Positions 1 through 11,473 of a stretch of DNA of 26,538 nt are shown here, one piece after another (within the stretch, counting starts at the first letter, position 1; every line of letters begins with the position of its first letter). The position numbers were made by a program, and so were the translations under genes. The DNA lies in contig JASVEC010000242.1 of NCBI GenBank assembly GCA_030770535.1, positions 1 to 26,538 of the forward strand. Direction: 5' to 3'. Origin of the DNA: Batkoa obscura (taxonomy: Eukaryota; Entomophthoromycota; Entomophthoromycetes; Entomophthorales; Batkoaceae). The notes under the pieces were generated by a model, which saw only the letters and a program-made list of their open reading frames with translations, was not told the origin of the DNA and made no database searches.

Positions 1-349
1 TATAACCTTTTAAACCTTCTTCGCCATTTAGAACAACAGGTAGTTTGGTATATCAAGTACTTAAGTACAAAAAGATAGATACTGACTATGAAATGGTGAC
101 GATTATATAATGACTTTGATGTATTTTTATTGGCTGCTTTCTAACTACCCACAATTCTGCAACAAGATATTGAAAAATAACAAAGTATTGAATTAGATGC
201 TTGTCGTTTTTAAAGTTTATTTTGCATAAAATTAGATATAGCCAATTATTAATAAGTTAATTAAATACAGGATCCTAGATCTTTATCTCAAAAAGTATTT
301 TTTTATTGTCATGATAGTTTCTAATACAATATTATCCAGTTCTGACATT

Positions 350-1916
350 AATATACAACTTAGTAATATATATGAATGATTCCCGTATTATGAATATTAT
401 GTTTTGTTTAATGGATATTAAAATCATGATAAGTGGTGGAGGCACTAACATCCATTTGTGCCACCATCAGTAGCTGATCAAGCAGACGAAGCATCTAGCC
501 TATCTGATCCAAAAGAAGGACCAAAAAGGCAACCAGAACCAGAACCAATAGTTAAGGGAGTTAAATAATTGACTAAAAAAATATTGAAAAGAATGAGGCC
601 TTTAAAGAAAAGGATGTTGAATCTCAAGCTCATAAAAACATAATTTTAGTCAAGTTTTAACTTGTCTCAATAACACTTTTGCACTTGAAAATACTAATAT
701 TACTATCCTTATTAACAAAGCTGGGTAATTTTGCTATATCAGCTAAAAAGTATGAGATTAACATGATTTTGTGGCTGTTTTATTTGAAATAAAAGAATAC
801 AATGAATGTTTAAAGTATATGAGCAGGCAGCTGAAACTGGGCGTGAACATCGTGCCGACTTTAAACTGATAGCAAAGTAGGTTTATGGATTTAATTTTAA
901 ATTTATGTGTTTACCTTTATTAGAGTTTTTGAATTGTATTGGTAATGTTATATGTAAAAAGGAATGATTTAGATAAGGTTATCAAATATTTCAATATGTC
1001 TCTTACTGAGTATTGTACTGCTGGTATTCTTACCGACTCAAAGAAGAAAATATAGTTAGTAATTTAATGATGTTGAATTAACATAGAATTTCAGGCTGAA
1101 AAAGCTAATCGGTTAAATAAAAGGAAGCTTATTATAACCTAGATTTAGTTAATCAAACAAGAGAAAAAGAAAAAGAAAAATTCAAAGAGTAACTTTTTGG
1201 AAGCTGCTAAACATTATACTGAAGCCATTAAGAGAATTGAAAAGGATCCAAGTTGCTATTCTAATCGTAAAGCTTGTTATACTAAATTAATGGTTTTTCA
1301 TGAGCCTATAAAAGATTGTGGTACTTATTAGATTAGATTCAACTTTTAATAACTAGCTTTATTTTACTTCTGATACAAATAATGTTAACATGAATTTTTA
1401 GTCAAAGCCTATTTACATGAAACCATATTTGAATTTTTAAGATTATGGCAAACATATTGAAATTTGCGAAGAAGTAGAACAATATGATGTCGATAGAAAG
1501 TATACTAATGAAATTAAAAAGATTTACAAAGCTAATTGAGTTTTAATTTTATTACCATCTGAATGAATAACTGAAAAAGAAGGCCAAAAAGCATTAAAGA
1601 GAGCTGCTGAAGATCAGAAGTCTAACATAATATACAGGATCATGATATGGGAGTGTTTTTTTTGACTTCATTATTTTTTCCATTTTTTAAGCACTATTTA
1701 AACGGAAAATTTGTTAGTAAAATTCTTAAACACAAAAATACATCCTCATATAGTAAATTTTACAAATGTAATCTAACTTTGCTGCCACTCAAGTGTAAAT
1801 TTTTTATATTGTTGTTTTATTGATACTGTACTTATTTCTATGTTTAGGCATATAAAGAATCCTACTATTGGTTGCAATATTTGCAAATTAAGTTTAGTAT
1901 TATCAGAATGTGTTAA
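350..1916 (+). pseudogene. STI1: Sti1/Hop co-chaperone pseudogene (intron-bearing, decayed)
   Basis: Fragments in shifting frames follow Sti1/Hop in order. They are: the end of the first DP domain (NDSRIMNIM near 395); the Pro/Glu-rich linker (QPEPEPIVKG near 530-560); TPR2A (EQAAETGREHRADFKLIAK, 822-878, and DLDKVIKYFNMSLTEY near 970); TPR2B ([20 protein letters not shown] near 1200); the stretch DYGKHIEICEEVEQYDVDRK (1441-1500) with EIKKIYKAN after it; and the second DP domain, ending in a GIIRM-like C-terminus with TAA at 1914-1916. Former introns can still be seen, for example 1795-1850 with a TTTAG acceptor, so this is a duplicated rather than retroposed copy. Many stops and frame changes separate the fragments. 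TPR1 is not recognisable. A MITE lies within the last coding part (1648-1748). An intact paralogue is expected elsewhere, since Sti1 normally links Hsp70 to Hsp90. Confidence 0.8.
1648..1748 (-). mobile_element. MITE copy 1, inserted in the Sti1 pseudogene
   Basis: A non-coding element of about 101 bp with imperfect terminal inverted repeats (TGGGAGTGTT... and ...ACATCCTCA on the + strand) flanked by TA on both sides. It matches four other copies in this window over its whole length. It interrupts the second DP domain of the Sti1 pseudogene: the sequence matching QDPVM ends just before it, and the sequence matching ILQQM-SN-AATQ resumes just after it. TA target duplication and short size fit a Tc1/mariner-derived (Stowaway-like) MITE; the superfamily is inferred from the TA flanks only. 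Confidence 0.8.
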
Positions 1917-2672
1917 TAAATTAAATCCGACTGTTTTTTTTAAATTACATTAAGATATAGTTTAATTTCACTAACAAAATTAAAAATTAGAAAATTGATC
2001 TCATCTCAATTATTTCATTATCGTTCTAATATATAAAATTAAATTAAATTGATATAATTGCCTTATTTAAGATAAAGTTTTATTGAAGTGGCTCGGAGAA
2101 AAGTTTATATTAGCATTACCAATATAGATGTTACTCTTTTGTTATATTAATTATCTTTACTAATTACTAGAAATCGCTTCCAAACACTCAAACATCTCCT
2201 TTATGGATGTAACGATGTTATCTTAATCTTAACATAATAAAGATTATAAAATTCAATAATTCAATATAAAACTCATAAAAAATTTGACAAAATAAACAAA
2301 ACTCATAAAAGAACATCAAAAACTTTTTATTAATTATAAAAAACTAAAACCTAAATTGAAAAATATAAAATACAAAAAATAATTAAAAAATAAAGTAAAA
2401 TAAATAAAAATAGTTAGCTAAATAAATAAAAATCATTAGTTTTGGGCTGTGAGATCATCATCATTATTTCTTTACAAATCCGACATCATAACCTGGACAC
2501 ATGGACTACGGTTCAAATTGAGATTTAAAATTTATTAAAATAAAAGTGCACAAGAGTTGGCATAAACAATAGAGTTATAGAAAAGTAATTGTGTTTATAA
2601 AAGTAGTTGAAACCATAGAACTCTACTAATAATAATTGCCTTAATAATACTTGAAATTTTGGATTTTTAAAT
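1917..2672. other. AT-rich spacer between Sti1 pseudogene and ZC3H11A-like gene
   Basis: No coding frame, RNA gene or repeat could be supported. The stretch is about 80% A+T with many short stops in all frames. It should contain the 3' UTR and poly(A) region of the minus-strand zinc-finger gene that ends at 2673. Confidence 0.5.
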
Positions 2673-4202
2673 TTATAATCCAAAATCAACATCCAAATCA
2701 TCTAAATCTAACTCCCCTAAATCTTGGTCATGGTCCAAATCAAAATCAAGTTGGTCAACTTCAAACTCTAAATCTAACCCATCAATAATTGCATTCTCAT
2801 CGGTTGACTTGGCATCCCCATTCACATCCTTACTCTTCTTTATTATATGCTCTTTGGCTGGTGAAGGACTTCTTTCTCTCTTTTCATTCTTTGCGGAACT
2901 AACTGGTAATGGAATAGTTTCATTTTCTTTTTTATTATCTTTTGTATTTACATCGCTAACTCCATTACCTGATTGATTATTTTTATTTTCTTGATTTATT
3001 TTTGGTGGTGAAACAGAGCCAGTAGAATTGGAGGTATTAAACCCTTCTTTATTATTTTCTTTAGCTTGTCTTTGGCGTTTTTCTTTTAAAATTTCCTCAA
3101 GAGACTTTACTTTGATATCTTTAAATTGTTCTTCAGAAGCTTTCTTAGTATTAGAAGGAGGAGAGGACTTGACCTTATCCATAGCACGAGAATTCGCTTT
3201 ATTTTCCTTGTTCTTGTTGTTATTATTTTCTTTATTATTAAAATTAGATAAACGATCATTTATAGAACGTGGTTGATTTGCTTTTTTGTTTGTTTCTTTG
3301 GTATTACCATTTTGTTGTTGTTGTTGATTATTCTGTTGATTAGACTTATTTTTAAAGTTGTTCTTGTTTTGATGTTGACCATGACCGCCATTGGCAGCTG
3401 GTTGCATATTGCTTTTAGGCACAAAACTTAAAGTGCCATTGGAATGAGCGGTGTTGTTACCGTGTTTTAGTAACCCGTTTTGACTAGACATAAAACTAAG
3501 GCCTCCATTTTGTTTTGGTGATATCTTTTGTTGGTTGTTGACCGAGTGACCATTGTTCTTCGAATTAGATAATCCAGGTTTGGGTACAAAAGGTCTTGCA
3601 TATGGATTAGGTAACCCTGAAAAGTTACTTTTAGCCTCACCTTGATTATCAACAGAACCAGAATCGGATTCATGAGGTGGCGATACAACTTGTGCATTAA
3701 TAGCTTGAGTAGCTACTGAATGAACACTTGGTTTTGGAATGACATTTGGTATAACTTTTTATTGTATAAGCATAGGTCTAAATATATTTTAATAAATGCA
3801 CTCACTTATTTTTGGCATGGAATGTTTGAATGGACAAGTTGGTTTCAAACAACCGCCGTTGAGTTCCCAATAACATTGAATTTCTGCTTTGGAAGCTTGA
3901 GCTACCTACAACATAAAATAAGTATTGTAGCAGATAATAGATAGATAAAAACATACTGGTTGATTAGGAACATGAAAAGTAGAATGTAGTTTATCGCAAT
4001 TATCAGTTTTGCAAATCTTAGTGGTAGACCAGTCAGGGCAAAGGACTTTATTGGTTTTACATACTTCATTGTGTCGAAAACTACACATTGCGCCCTTTAA
4101 CACAAAGATAAGATATTAATTAAAAGAATAAATTAAGCGAATTACTTTGGTACAACCATCAGCAAGGAAAAAATAACAATCTTGTCTTGAATCTATAGTC
4201 AT
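2673..4202 (-). CDS. CCCH zinc-finger protein, ZC3H11A-like (4 exons, 458 aa)
   Basis: Exons (transcript order) are 4202-4146, 4094-3957, 3905-3806 and 3754-2673; introns are 51 nt each with donors GTAATT, GTATGT, GTGAGT. The N-terminus MTIDSRQDCYFFLADGCTKG resembles animal ZC3H11A. Three CCCH fingers are visible: C9-x7-C17-x5-C23-x3-H27; C38-x8-C47-x4-C52-x3-H56; C76-x7-C84-x4-C89-x3-H93. Fingers 1 and 3 contain the CYFF and CYWE starts typical of this family. The rest is low complexity (Asn/Gln/Lys/Ser), with a basic, coiled-coil-prone stretch near residues 310-330 (KSLEEILKEKRQRQAKENN) and a very acidic C-terminus (DLDHDQDLGELDLDDLDVDF). ZC3H11A acts with TREX in nuclear mRNA export, so an RNA-binding nuclear role is likely by homology. 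The ATG at 4202 is chosen because it starts finger 1 in frame. Two introns end in AAG, which is less usual. Confidence 0.85.
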
Positions 4203-5825
4203 TGTTGTTTTTTAAAAAGGTTCTGGGTGAAGATTCTTGTTAAAAATTTGAAAAAAGGTTCTAAGATACTAAATTTTATGATTGCAACTTTTATTATTTT
4301 GACTCAGCACTTTAAACCAATTAAAGTACTAACCTTGGACTTTATTGATTCAATGGGTTTATTCCATTGGTTGGTCTTACATACAATCTTGTCATTTTTG
4401 CTTTTTAAGCCAATCATAATTCTGGGTTCAACTGCTTAATTAATGGAATTAAGCTGGGGATTATAATTACCTGTTAGTAAACAGTTGAATTCAAATGCTT
4501 AATTTTATATAATCGAAAACAAAGCATTTTATATCATATTAAAATGAATATGTGATATATATGACAATTATAACATTTCAGTTTCATTTATTAAAAAGTA
4601 TTAAAATTCTTAATTTATTAAGCAAAATTATTAAATAAAATCAAAAAATGGGATTCAATTTGAAGGGCCACAGTTTAAAGCGAGACAATTTGAGTATGTC
4701 ATTTTTAAAATTTATTTCATTTTTCCAGCTAATATTAAAAAACAGACACAATAATGAAAGACAGTCTTATTATATAAGCTACTTTCTTAAATAATCCAAG
4801 ATTTTTAAAAAAGAAGCAGGTAATTGGGTATAACATCAATTTTGTTTTTTCTCATTATTTTTTTAAAACTTAACTCGATTTTACTATTACAATTTATCAT
4901 TCTTACTAGGTAGCTTAGTCAAAGGTTTTTTAGATTGCTTTACAATTTATCATCTATTTTTTCAATATACTTATTACCATTACTGGCAACTAAATTTATT
5001 TTTTTAGCTTTAGAACATTTTGTTTTAATTCCTAAATATTTATTAAAAGCAATTATTAGCATATAAAAAGTAGTCTTTACTATACCAGAAATCCTCTTTA
5101 TCATATTAAATACATTTATTACTAAATAAGCAATATAGTACAAAATCAGAAGAACGAAATATGTTAAAACAAAATACAACTATGCTGCTAAACCGCCTAC
5201 TATTTTATTTTGTAAATAGAATTAATTGTTATACTCTCAAAAATAAAGGTATCAGAGTTTTTTACCACTATTTCTACAAGCAACAATGACTTATTAATAA
5301 ATGACGGTTATTTTATGAAAAAATAAAATACTCATTAGTTTAAAACAAATTTTGTTACAATTCCTTAGTAAATGAAAGGTAGTTTTTTAAGTTCTGATTT
5401 AACTCAGAAATTTTTTTAAAATAAACTTGAAATCAAGAGCTTAAAAAAAATAGATAAGTAATTTAGTAATAGTATATAATTTATTATCCTATCTTTAATA
5501 CTAATCATTAAAGTAAAAAATCTATTTTTAATATTAATTAAAAATGAAAATTTGTATTTCATTTACTATTTATTAGAAACATAAAATGAACTCTTTATAA
5601 ATAATTTCCATTCTTGAAATGTTAGCTTCAAATAAAAGTGCTATTTCCGTTGGTAAGATCGATTTATTCCAAGATAAAATTAAATTATATGAAACTAAAG
5701 ATTATTAGCAGTTAAAGTATTTCTTAAGAAATAACTAATATAATTTAACAAAATACTCCATTTACATAGTTTCATCCTTTAACAATGAATACTTAAAATA
5801 AAAATAAAAATAATCATTATTAGAC
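4203..5825. other. Long AT-rich spacer (promoter region of two divergent genes)
   Basis: The zinc-finger gene (-) and the Asn-rich gene (+) diverge from here. Open frames of 70 aa (4227-4439, +) and 79 aa (4940-5179, -) and a 29-codon frame at 5619-5708 have AT-driven composition and no recognisable domain, so none is called as a gene. Nothing else is supported apart from the TATA box just downstream. Confidence 0.5.
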
Positions 5826-5837
5826 TATATATAAATA
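5826..5837 (+). promoter_or_regulatory. TATA box of the Asn-rich secreted protein gene
   Basis: TATATATAAATA lies about 95 bp before the ATG at 5932. The position suits an RNA polymerase II TATA box with a short 5' UTR. In sequence this A+T-rich the motif alone is weak evidence. Confidence 0.4.
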
Positions 5838-5931
5838 CTTAATTTCTTTTATTTTTTAAACTAATTTTTACACTTTACATTTGCTATTTTATTATATTGT
5901 CTGCATCCTTCTTTTATAATTCAATTACAAT

Positions 5932-8900
5932 ATGCTACAAAAAAACCTACTATTGAGCATCCTCATTGTATCTTTAATCCGTGGTCAAGCATTAACCATA
6001 GATAAAGAACCCACTCCAATATTGCCTAATACCGTTGAACAAGAGAATTCAAATACAAATAATTTAACAATTAACAATAATAATAACGAAGCATCTGATA
6101 ATAATAATAATAAATAATAATAATAATAATAATAATAATAACGAAGCATTTAATAATAATAAAAACATACCAAATATAGAAAATAATCTCTCATTACCAC
6201 CATCAAATGAGTCGGTTACTCCAGCCTTATCAGGACAGCCTAACATCCCTTCGGATATACTACAACCAATGAATAACAATAACCTACCATCCACTAACAA
6301 TACTCCTTCTACAAACGCAGCAACACAAGTAAAAGCGAGTGAACCAACTTTATCACAGGAAATGAATAACAATAGTATGCCACGTATAGTAAATAACCCA
6401 CCGAAAGAAATGAATAGTAATAATATTCCACCAGTAGTAAATAACGAATCTATTAGTCCCGCACCAATAGTAAAGTCCAATGAAGCTAATTTACCACAAG
6501 AGATGAATAATAATAACACTCCGCCTGGAGTAAATAGCCCATCGCAAGAGAACAAGAATATTCCATCTCCAAATGAAATACAAGAAGTTGATAATAATGG
6601 TATATCATTGAGTATGAATAATACAGCTACAGCTTTACCTCAAGAGAATAAAAATGCCCCTTCCACCTTGCCACAGGAAATGAATAAAAACAACCAAGGT
6701 TTAAGCATGAAAGATGTAGCTCTAAAAGCCGCTGAAGAAATGAAAAATAAAATGCAATTAAATGCTGCACAAGAGGAGAGTAATGACACTCTAAATTTAC
6801 CAAAGGAAATGAATAATAACAATGATTTACCATTAAGAAAGAATACACTTTCTTTAAATGTTGTACAAGAAGAAAAAAAGATTAATCCAGAGATAGTAAA
6901 TGGAATCAATAGTAATAATATTCTACCATCAATAGAGGACAATAACTCAGCCGTAAAGCCAGTACAAGAGGTGAAGGCTAACGAACCGTCCCCAGCTAGG
7001 GAAATGAACAATAATAATATACCAACGACAATGAATACTTCAATTACAGATACGGAACAAGAGATGAAAAGCAATGAACTTAGTAGTACTCAAGAAACGA
7101 ATAATAATATTCCTTTAAATGTAAATCAGGAGACAACTAATATCAATTCAGAAATGACTAAAAAATTTAATACTACAGGAGGTAAACCAAACAAATCTCA
7201 AGGTATGGAAGATTCAAACCAAAGTATTTTATTCGATGAAAATAAGTTACAACGTATTGGTATGTCTGAAGAAAATATATTAAATCAACCATCAAATAAA
7301 GTTAATTCTACTACTACAAGCAGTATGATGGACGTTAATAATAATAATAATAATAATTTATTAGCTGGTATGAATGAAGTACGAGAAATTACAGATGAAG
7401 ATTTAATGAACGGAGATGAAATGATCACTGTTACTAATAATAATGAAGAAGGAAAAGAAGATAATAATTCGGAATTTAAGAGAAATTATATAAATATGAT
7501 GAATTCAATGAATAAAACTAAAAAGAATGAAATAGCCATAAACGAAGAGATTCAAGGTATTTCAAAGCAAGAAGAAATGAAAGAAGTCGAAAATCGAATC
7601 AATAATGATAAACCAAAGAAAGCTAAGGATAATAAAGAATTCAATAATTTAAAAGAGAATCAAAGGTATATGAATATAGTCAATTTAAATATGGAACCTA
7701 TGAAAGAAGAGCTCAACACTAACAGAAATCCTTTTGATTTTGACACTTTTAGTGAAAAAGAAGAAAAAGATATTGATATTAATAAAGAAAGAAAAATGAT
7801 TGAGAGAGAACGAATTGGTAACATGAGAAAATTACAAGGAGTAAATGATCGAAAAAACCCAGCTTTTGTTGCTCCATCACCTATTTTAATCCAAGATTTA
7901 AAACCAATGAGTAATCGACCATTACTACAACAACAACCACAGCAGCAACCTTCTGAAATGAATATGGTACCTAATAGAGAATCGGAAGATGCTAGAAATG
8001 ATTTTATAATGAAAAAACAATTAAATAATAATAATAACAACTTAAATATCGATTTAATGGAACCAATATTACCGCCACAAGGAAATTCAATTAATTTAAA
8101 TCCAATTTCTAATATTCCTTTTAATAATAATGAAGTGAATAAAATTGATATGAATACAGATAATATTGTAGGGATGAATAGTGATATGAATACTATGAAT
8201 GCTATAAACAACAATATGAGTTCCATGAACAATGACGTCGACATGAATATGAATTCCATGACTCCAGTGATTTCTAACCAACCTCCTATCCCCTCTACTC
8301 AAGACTCACAAACAAGTATTCAATCTTTATTAAAAAACCAAGCTAATTCTGCTAATTCTCAACCCCTTCTTAATACCTTCCAAGCACCTATTATTATTGA
8401 TAAAACTTACCTTAATTCTCAACATCAATATCAACAGCTTCAAAATTACATTTATAATCTTAAATGTAAAAATGAAAAATCTACAATTACCCCCACTCCC
8501 GCTACTACAGCAACAGTGACTTCCACTAAAATGATTAAGGTTGCAGAAACTTCTACAGAGACAAAGTATCTAAGAATTACAGAAACTAAAATGATAATGA
8601 GAACTTTGACATCGACAGTAATGAAAACAATTCCTACTAATTTAGGATATAGAGGTAGGGATTATGTAAATAATGGACAAATGGAATATCCAAGAGTGAT
8701 GAATGAAAATGAAAACCAAATGATGGTGGGAGATAGTTATAATAATGAAATTAATTCGAACAATGTGAATAATTATAATAATGAACCCAGTAATAGTAGC
8801 AGTAGTAATTACATCTATAGTACTAGTAGTACTTATAGTAATAATGAAAATAACATCCATAGTATTAGCAATTTCAATTATAGTAGTATTGATACTATTT

Positions 8901-8992
8901 CATATAGTAACAATCGAAATTTTGAAACTTCTAGTAACATTGTACCTACTAAAACGGTGTTATTTTTAGAATCCCCTTCTTTTAGTTATTAA
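5932..8992 (+). CDS. Secreted Asn-rich repeat protein with frame offset in a microsatellite
   Basis: The ATG at 5932 begins a clear signal peptide (MLQKNLLLSILIVSLIRGQA) followed by an Asn-rich stretch. That frame stops at 6115-6117 inside an AAT repeat. The next frame over stays open from about 6118 to TAA at 8990-8992 and carries the same kind of sequence (NNNNEAF after NNNNNEAS), so both parts belong to one gene. The body has about ten degenerate units of the type QEMNNNNxP (about 6360-7150). It is followed by an acidic/basic Asn-rich region, a Thr/Val block (TATVTSTKMIKV, TETKYLRITETK, about 8500-8630) like those of fungal cell-wall proteins, and a Ser/Asn-rich tail. No membrane anchor or catalytic domain is seen. 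A cell-surface or wall role is inferred. No GT donor near the break gives an obvious intron, so the offset is a mutation, a length polymorphism or an assembly error. AATAAA follows the stop at 8998. Confidence 0.7.
6098..6141 (+). repeat. (AAT)n microsatellite encoding Asn, with one irregular unit
   Basis: About 14 AAT/TAA units in a row, broken by a single longer unit (TAAATAA at 6111-6117) that shifts the reading frame by one base. The repeat lies in the N-terminal part of the secreted Asn-rich protein gene. Confidence 0.85.
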
Positions 8993-9120
8993 TATTAAAT
9001 AAAAGAATTGATGTTTTATTTACTTTATCCTTTTTTTTATTTAATATTCAATCAAGTTAAATTTAAATGAATAATTAAATTATTGTTAAAAAATACTTAA
9101 ACTAGAATATTTTTTTAATC

Positions 9121-9182
9121 AAAAAAGAGAGAAAAAGAAGGAAAGAAAATTCGTAAAAAAGAGAGAAAAAGAAAAGAGAGAA
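9121..9182 (+). repeat. Polypurine tract with 19-bp direct repeat
   Basis: An almost pure A/G run. The 19-mer AAAAAAGAGAGAAAAAGAA occurs at 9121-9139 and again at 9155-9173. It lies between the 3' ends of two convergent genes (Asn-rich protein, + ; epsin, -). In the epsin transcript it would be a U/C-rich stretch just after the stop codon. Confidence 0.7.
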
Positions 9183-9213
9183 ACTGACTTAACATACTAC
9201 TTCACTCATCGTA

Positions 9214-11473
9214 TTAAAAGAAAATATTAGTTCCTTGTCCTTGACTTTGTTGATTTTGATTTTGATTTTGATTAACACTTCCAAATGGATTTGAATTATT
9301 AGTATTACTTGTAGTAGAATTAAATCCACTATTGATATTACTAAATAAATTATCATTACTTAAGCTATTATTTAAATTATTATTATTATTTAACATTGGA
9401 CTTGGGTTATTAAACAATTGATTTAAACTTGGACTAGAATTTGAATGATTGTTATTTGTAAATAAATTACTATTATTATTAGAATTCATTTGAAATGGAT
9501 TATTATTTAAACTATTATTATTCATTCCCAGTTTGTTATTATTTGGTGAATTAGAATTAAATAAATTTAAATTATTACTACTATTATTATTAGAACTAAC
9601 ACAAATATTAATTTTCATATAAACATAGTTTTCAAAATAATTAGTTACCTATTATTATTATCTCTTTCAGCTGCAAACGAAGCAAACGGATCAATTTTAG
9701 AACTAAATAAATCAATTTATTAATATTTAGTTCTCATCAACCATAATATTGAATATTATTACCTATTACGAGCCACTTCTGCCAATGCTGTATTAGCATT
9801 ATTGACTTTTTGATGAGGTAACAATTTAGCTTTAAATCCACCATCAAATTGATTATTAAATTGAGAATTAAATCCTGTCGCTGTATTATTATTATTATTT
9901 TGATTTCCTTGCTGTTGTTGATTTAATTGAAATATATTAGTATTAACTTGATGATGATTCATTGGATTATTATTTTGATGAAATGGATTTGATTGGTTAA
10001 AACTGCTCATACTATTATAGCTTGTGTTATAATTACTTGTGTTATAACTTGTATTAGAACTAAATGCTAAGGGATCAAGTCCTAATAAATCAGCTGTTCC
10101 ACTTTTACTATTAGTGCTAGGATCATGAATTATATTTCCAAAAAAATCATATTGTTTTAAATGAGATACGGCAGAGGTATTTTTTTCACTAATTAATTTA
10201 TAAAATCAATTAATGAATTATACTGATTATTATAATAAATTAACTTACTTTGGATTATAATCATCTAGTAAAACCAATTCATTTTCTTTAGCAATAGATT
10301 GCTCTCTCATTTGAGCTTCTTTTTCTGCTTCTCTTTTGCTTAATTCAAGTGCATATTGGAAATCTTTATCACTACTAATATAAATATAAATGTAAATATA
10401 AATATATACATAAAACATAACAACATACTTATCTGTAAGTCCAGTTTGAGTTCTTTGAATAGGGTTTCTTTCAGCCATTCTTTTACTCTCTTCAATAGCT
10501 AATTGGAGATCTCTATCTTCATCTGACATGCCATGTTGTTTATTATTTTTTAAATAACTTGAATTCATACTACCATAGCCACCACCGCTTGAATAATTGG
10601 TTTGATTCTCATTATAATTGTAACCACTTCCACTAGCATATCCAGTAGATCCAAATCCGCCTGTACTATTATGATTGTTCCCATAATTATTATTCATTTG
10701 ATTATTAATCCCTTTTCTCATTTCTCTTAATTTACTATCATCTGTTAATAATTCTGTTAAACTATTAGCTTTATGGCGAACTAATAAATAAATAGATATC
10801 ATTAGTATCATAGAAAACAAATCACATCATTGTCATAATTCTATTACTTACCATTAGAACCTTGATCTCTAGCTTGATCATCAATATACTGAAATTCCCT
10901 TAATGTTTTTATACGATATAAATTGGATTTAAAATGATTTAATGCCTCTTCAGAACCAAACTGAACTAAATATTCCATTAATGTTAAAGCCTAAAAAATT
11001 AAAATTAAAATTAAAAGATCAATACAAGTTAATAAGGAGAATATTTCATTTACCTTAAAAACATGACGCCATTGTTTACCCGCGTCATCTAATCTTTTAT
11101 CCAAAATTTCCATTACTTCAATGAAGGTATGGCTAATATTTTGAAAATGGTAAATTTAATAAACTAATATTTTTACTTTTATAAAATAAAAATCTTACTG
11201 TGAAAATGTAGCTCGAGCAATTTCACTTAATGTTTTAGCACTTGGTCCAACCGGATCATTTGAAGTAGCATCCCTTACTTTAACTTGTATCTCAGAGTAA
11301 TTAAATGTCATGTTTTTACTATAAATAATAAAATAATAAATAAACGAATCTTAATTTTATATAATTAAACACTCTCTTTCACTCTCTTTTCAACTATATA
11401 TACATAAATACAATAAATGAATAGCCACTTACAGTGTACGTAAAGTACCCTTTGCTTTAATTGGAATTGACAT
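9214..11473 (-). CDS. ENT1: Epsin, endocytic clathrin adaptor (9 exons, 572 aa)
   Basis: Exons are 11473-11433, 11318-11199, 11132-11054, 10990-10852, 10780-10429, 10374-10249, 10188-9763, 9702-9649 and 9595-9214; all join in frame with GT..TAG introns of 53-114 nt. Residues 1 to about 140 form an ENTH domain (NYSEIQVKVRDATSNDPVGP, IEVMEILDKRLDDAGKQWRH, YLVQFGSEEALNHFKSNLYR), which binds PtdIns(4,5)P2 and bends the plasma membrane. Two ubiquitin-interacting motifs follow: SDEDRDLQLAIEESKR (212-227) and SDKDFQYALELSKREAE (245-261). The tail is Asn/Gln-rich, with a clathrin-box-like DLLGLDPLAF (319-328), DPF at 432-434 (AP-2 type) and NPF motifs (353-355 and two in the last exon) for EH-domain partners. 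The order ENTH-UIM-UIM-DPF/NPF is that of yeast Ent1/Ent2 and animal epsins. The symbol reflects family membership, not a proven orthologue. Confidence 0.93.

Noticed and set aside
3028-3276. 82-aa + strand frame opposite the zinc-finger gene
   Set aside because: Complement of the Lys/Asn-rich coding exon; Leu/Phe/Ser strings typical of a shadow frame.
4227-4439. 70-aa open frame on the + strand
   Set aside because: No domain. The opposite strand at 4340-4400 shares a VCKTN stretch with the second exon of the zinc-finger gene, but five residues is too short to claim a duplicated exon.
4940-5179. 79-aa open frame on the minus strand with hydrophobic N-terminus
   Set aside because: Ile/Tyr/Asn/Lys-rich composition expected of AT-rich DNA, no recognisable domain, no promoter context.
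6064-7074. Minus-strand open frames (163 and 144 aa) opposite the Asn-rich gene
   Set aside because: They are the complement of AAT/AAC codon runs, giving Leu/Ile/Phe strings; shadows of the + strand gene.
7660-8302. Minus-strand open frames (199 and 68 aa), also 8642-8860 and 8781-8969
   Set aside because: Shadows of the Asn-rich gene with artificial Ile/Leu/His composition.
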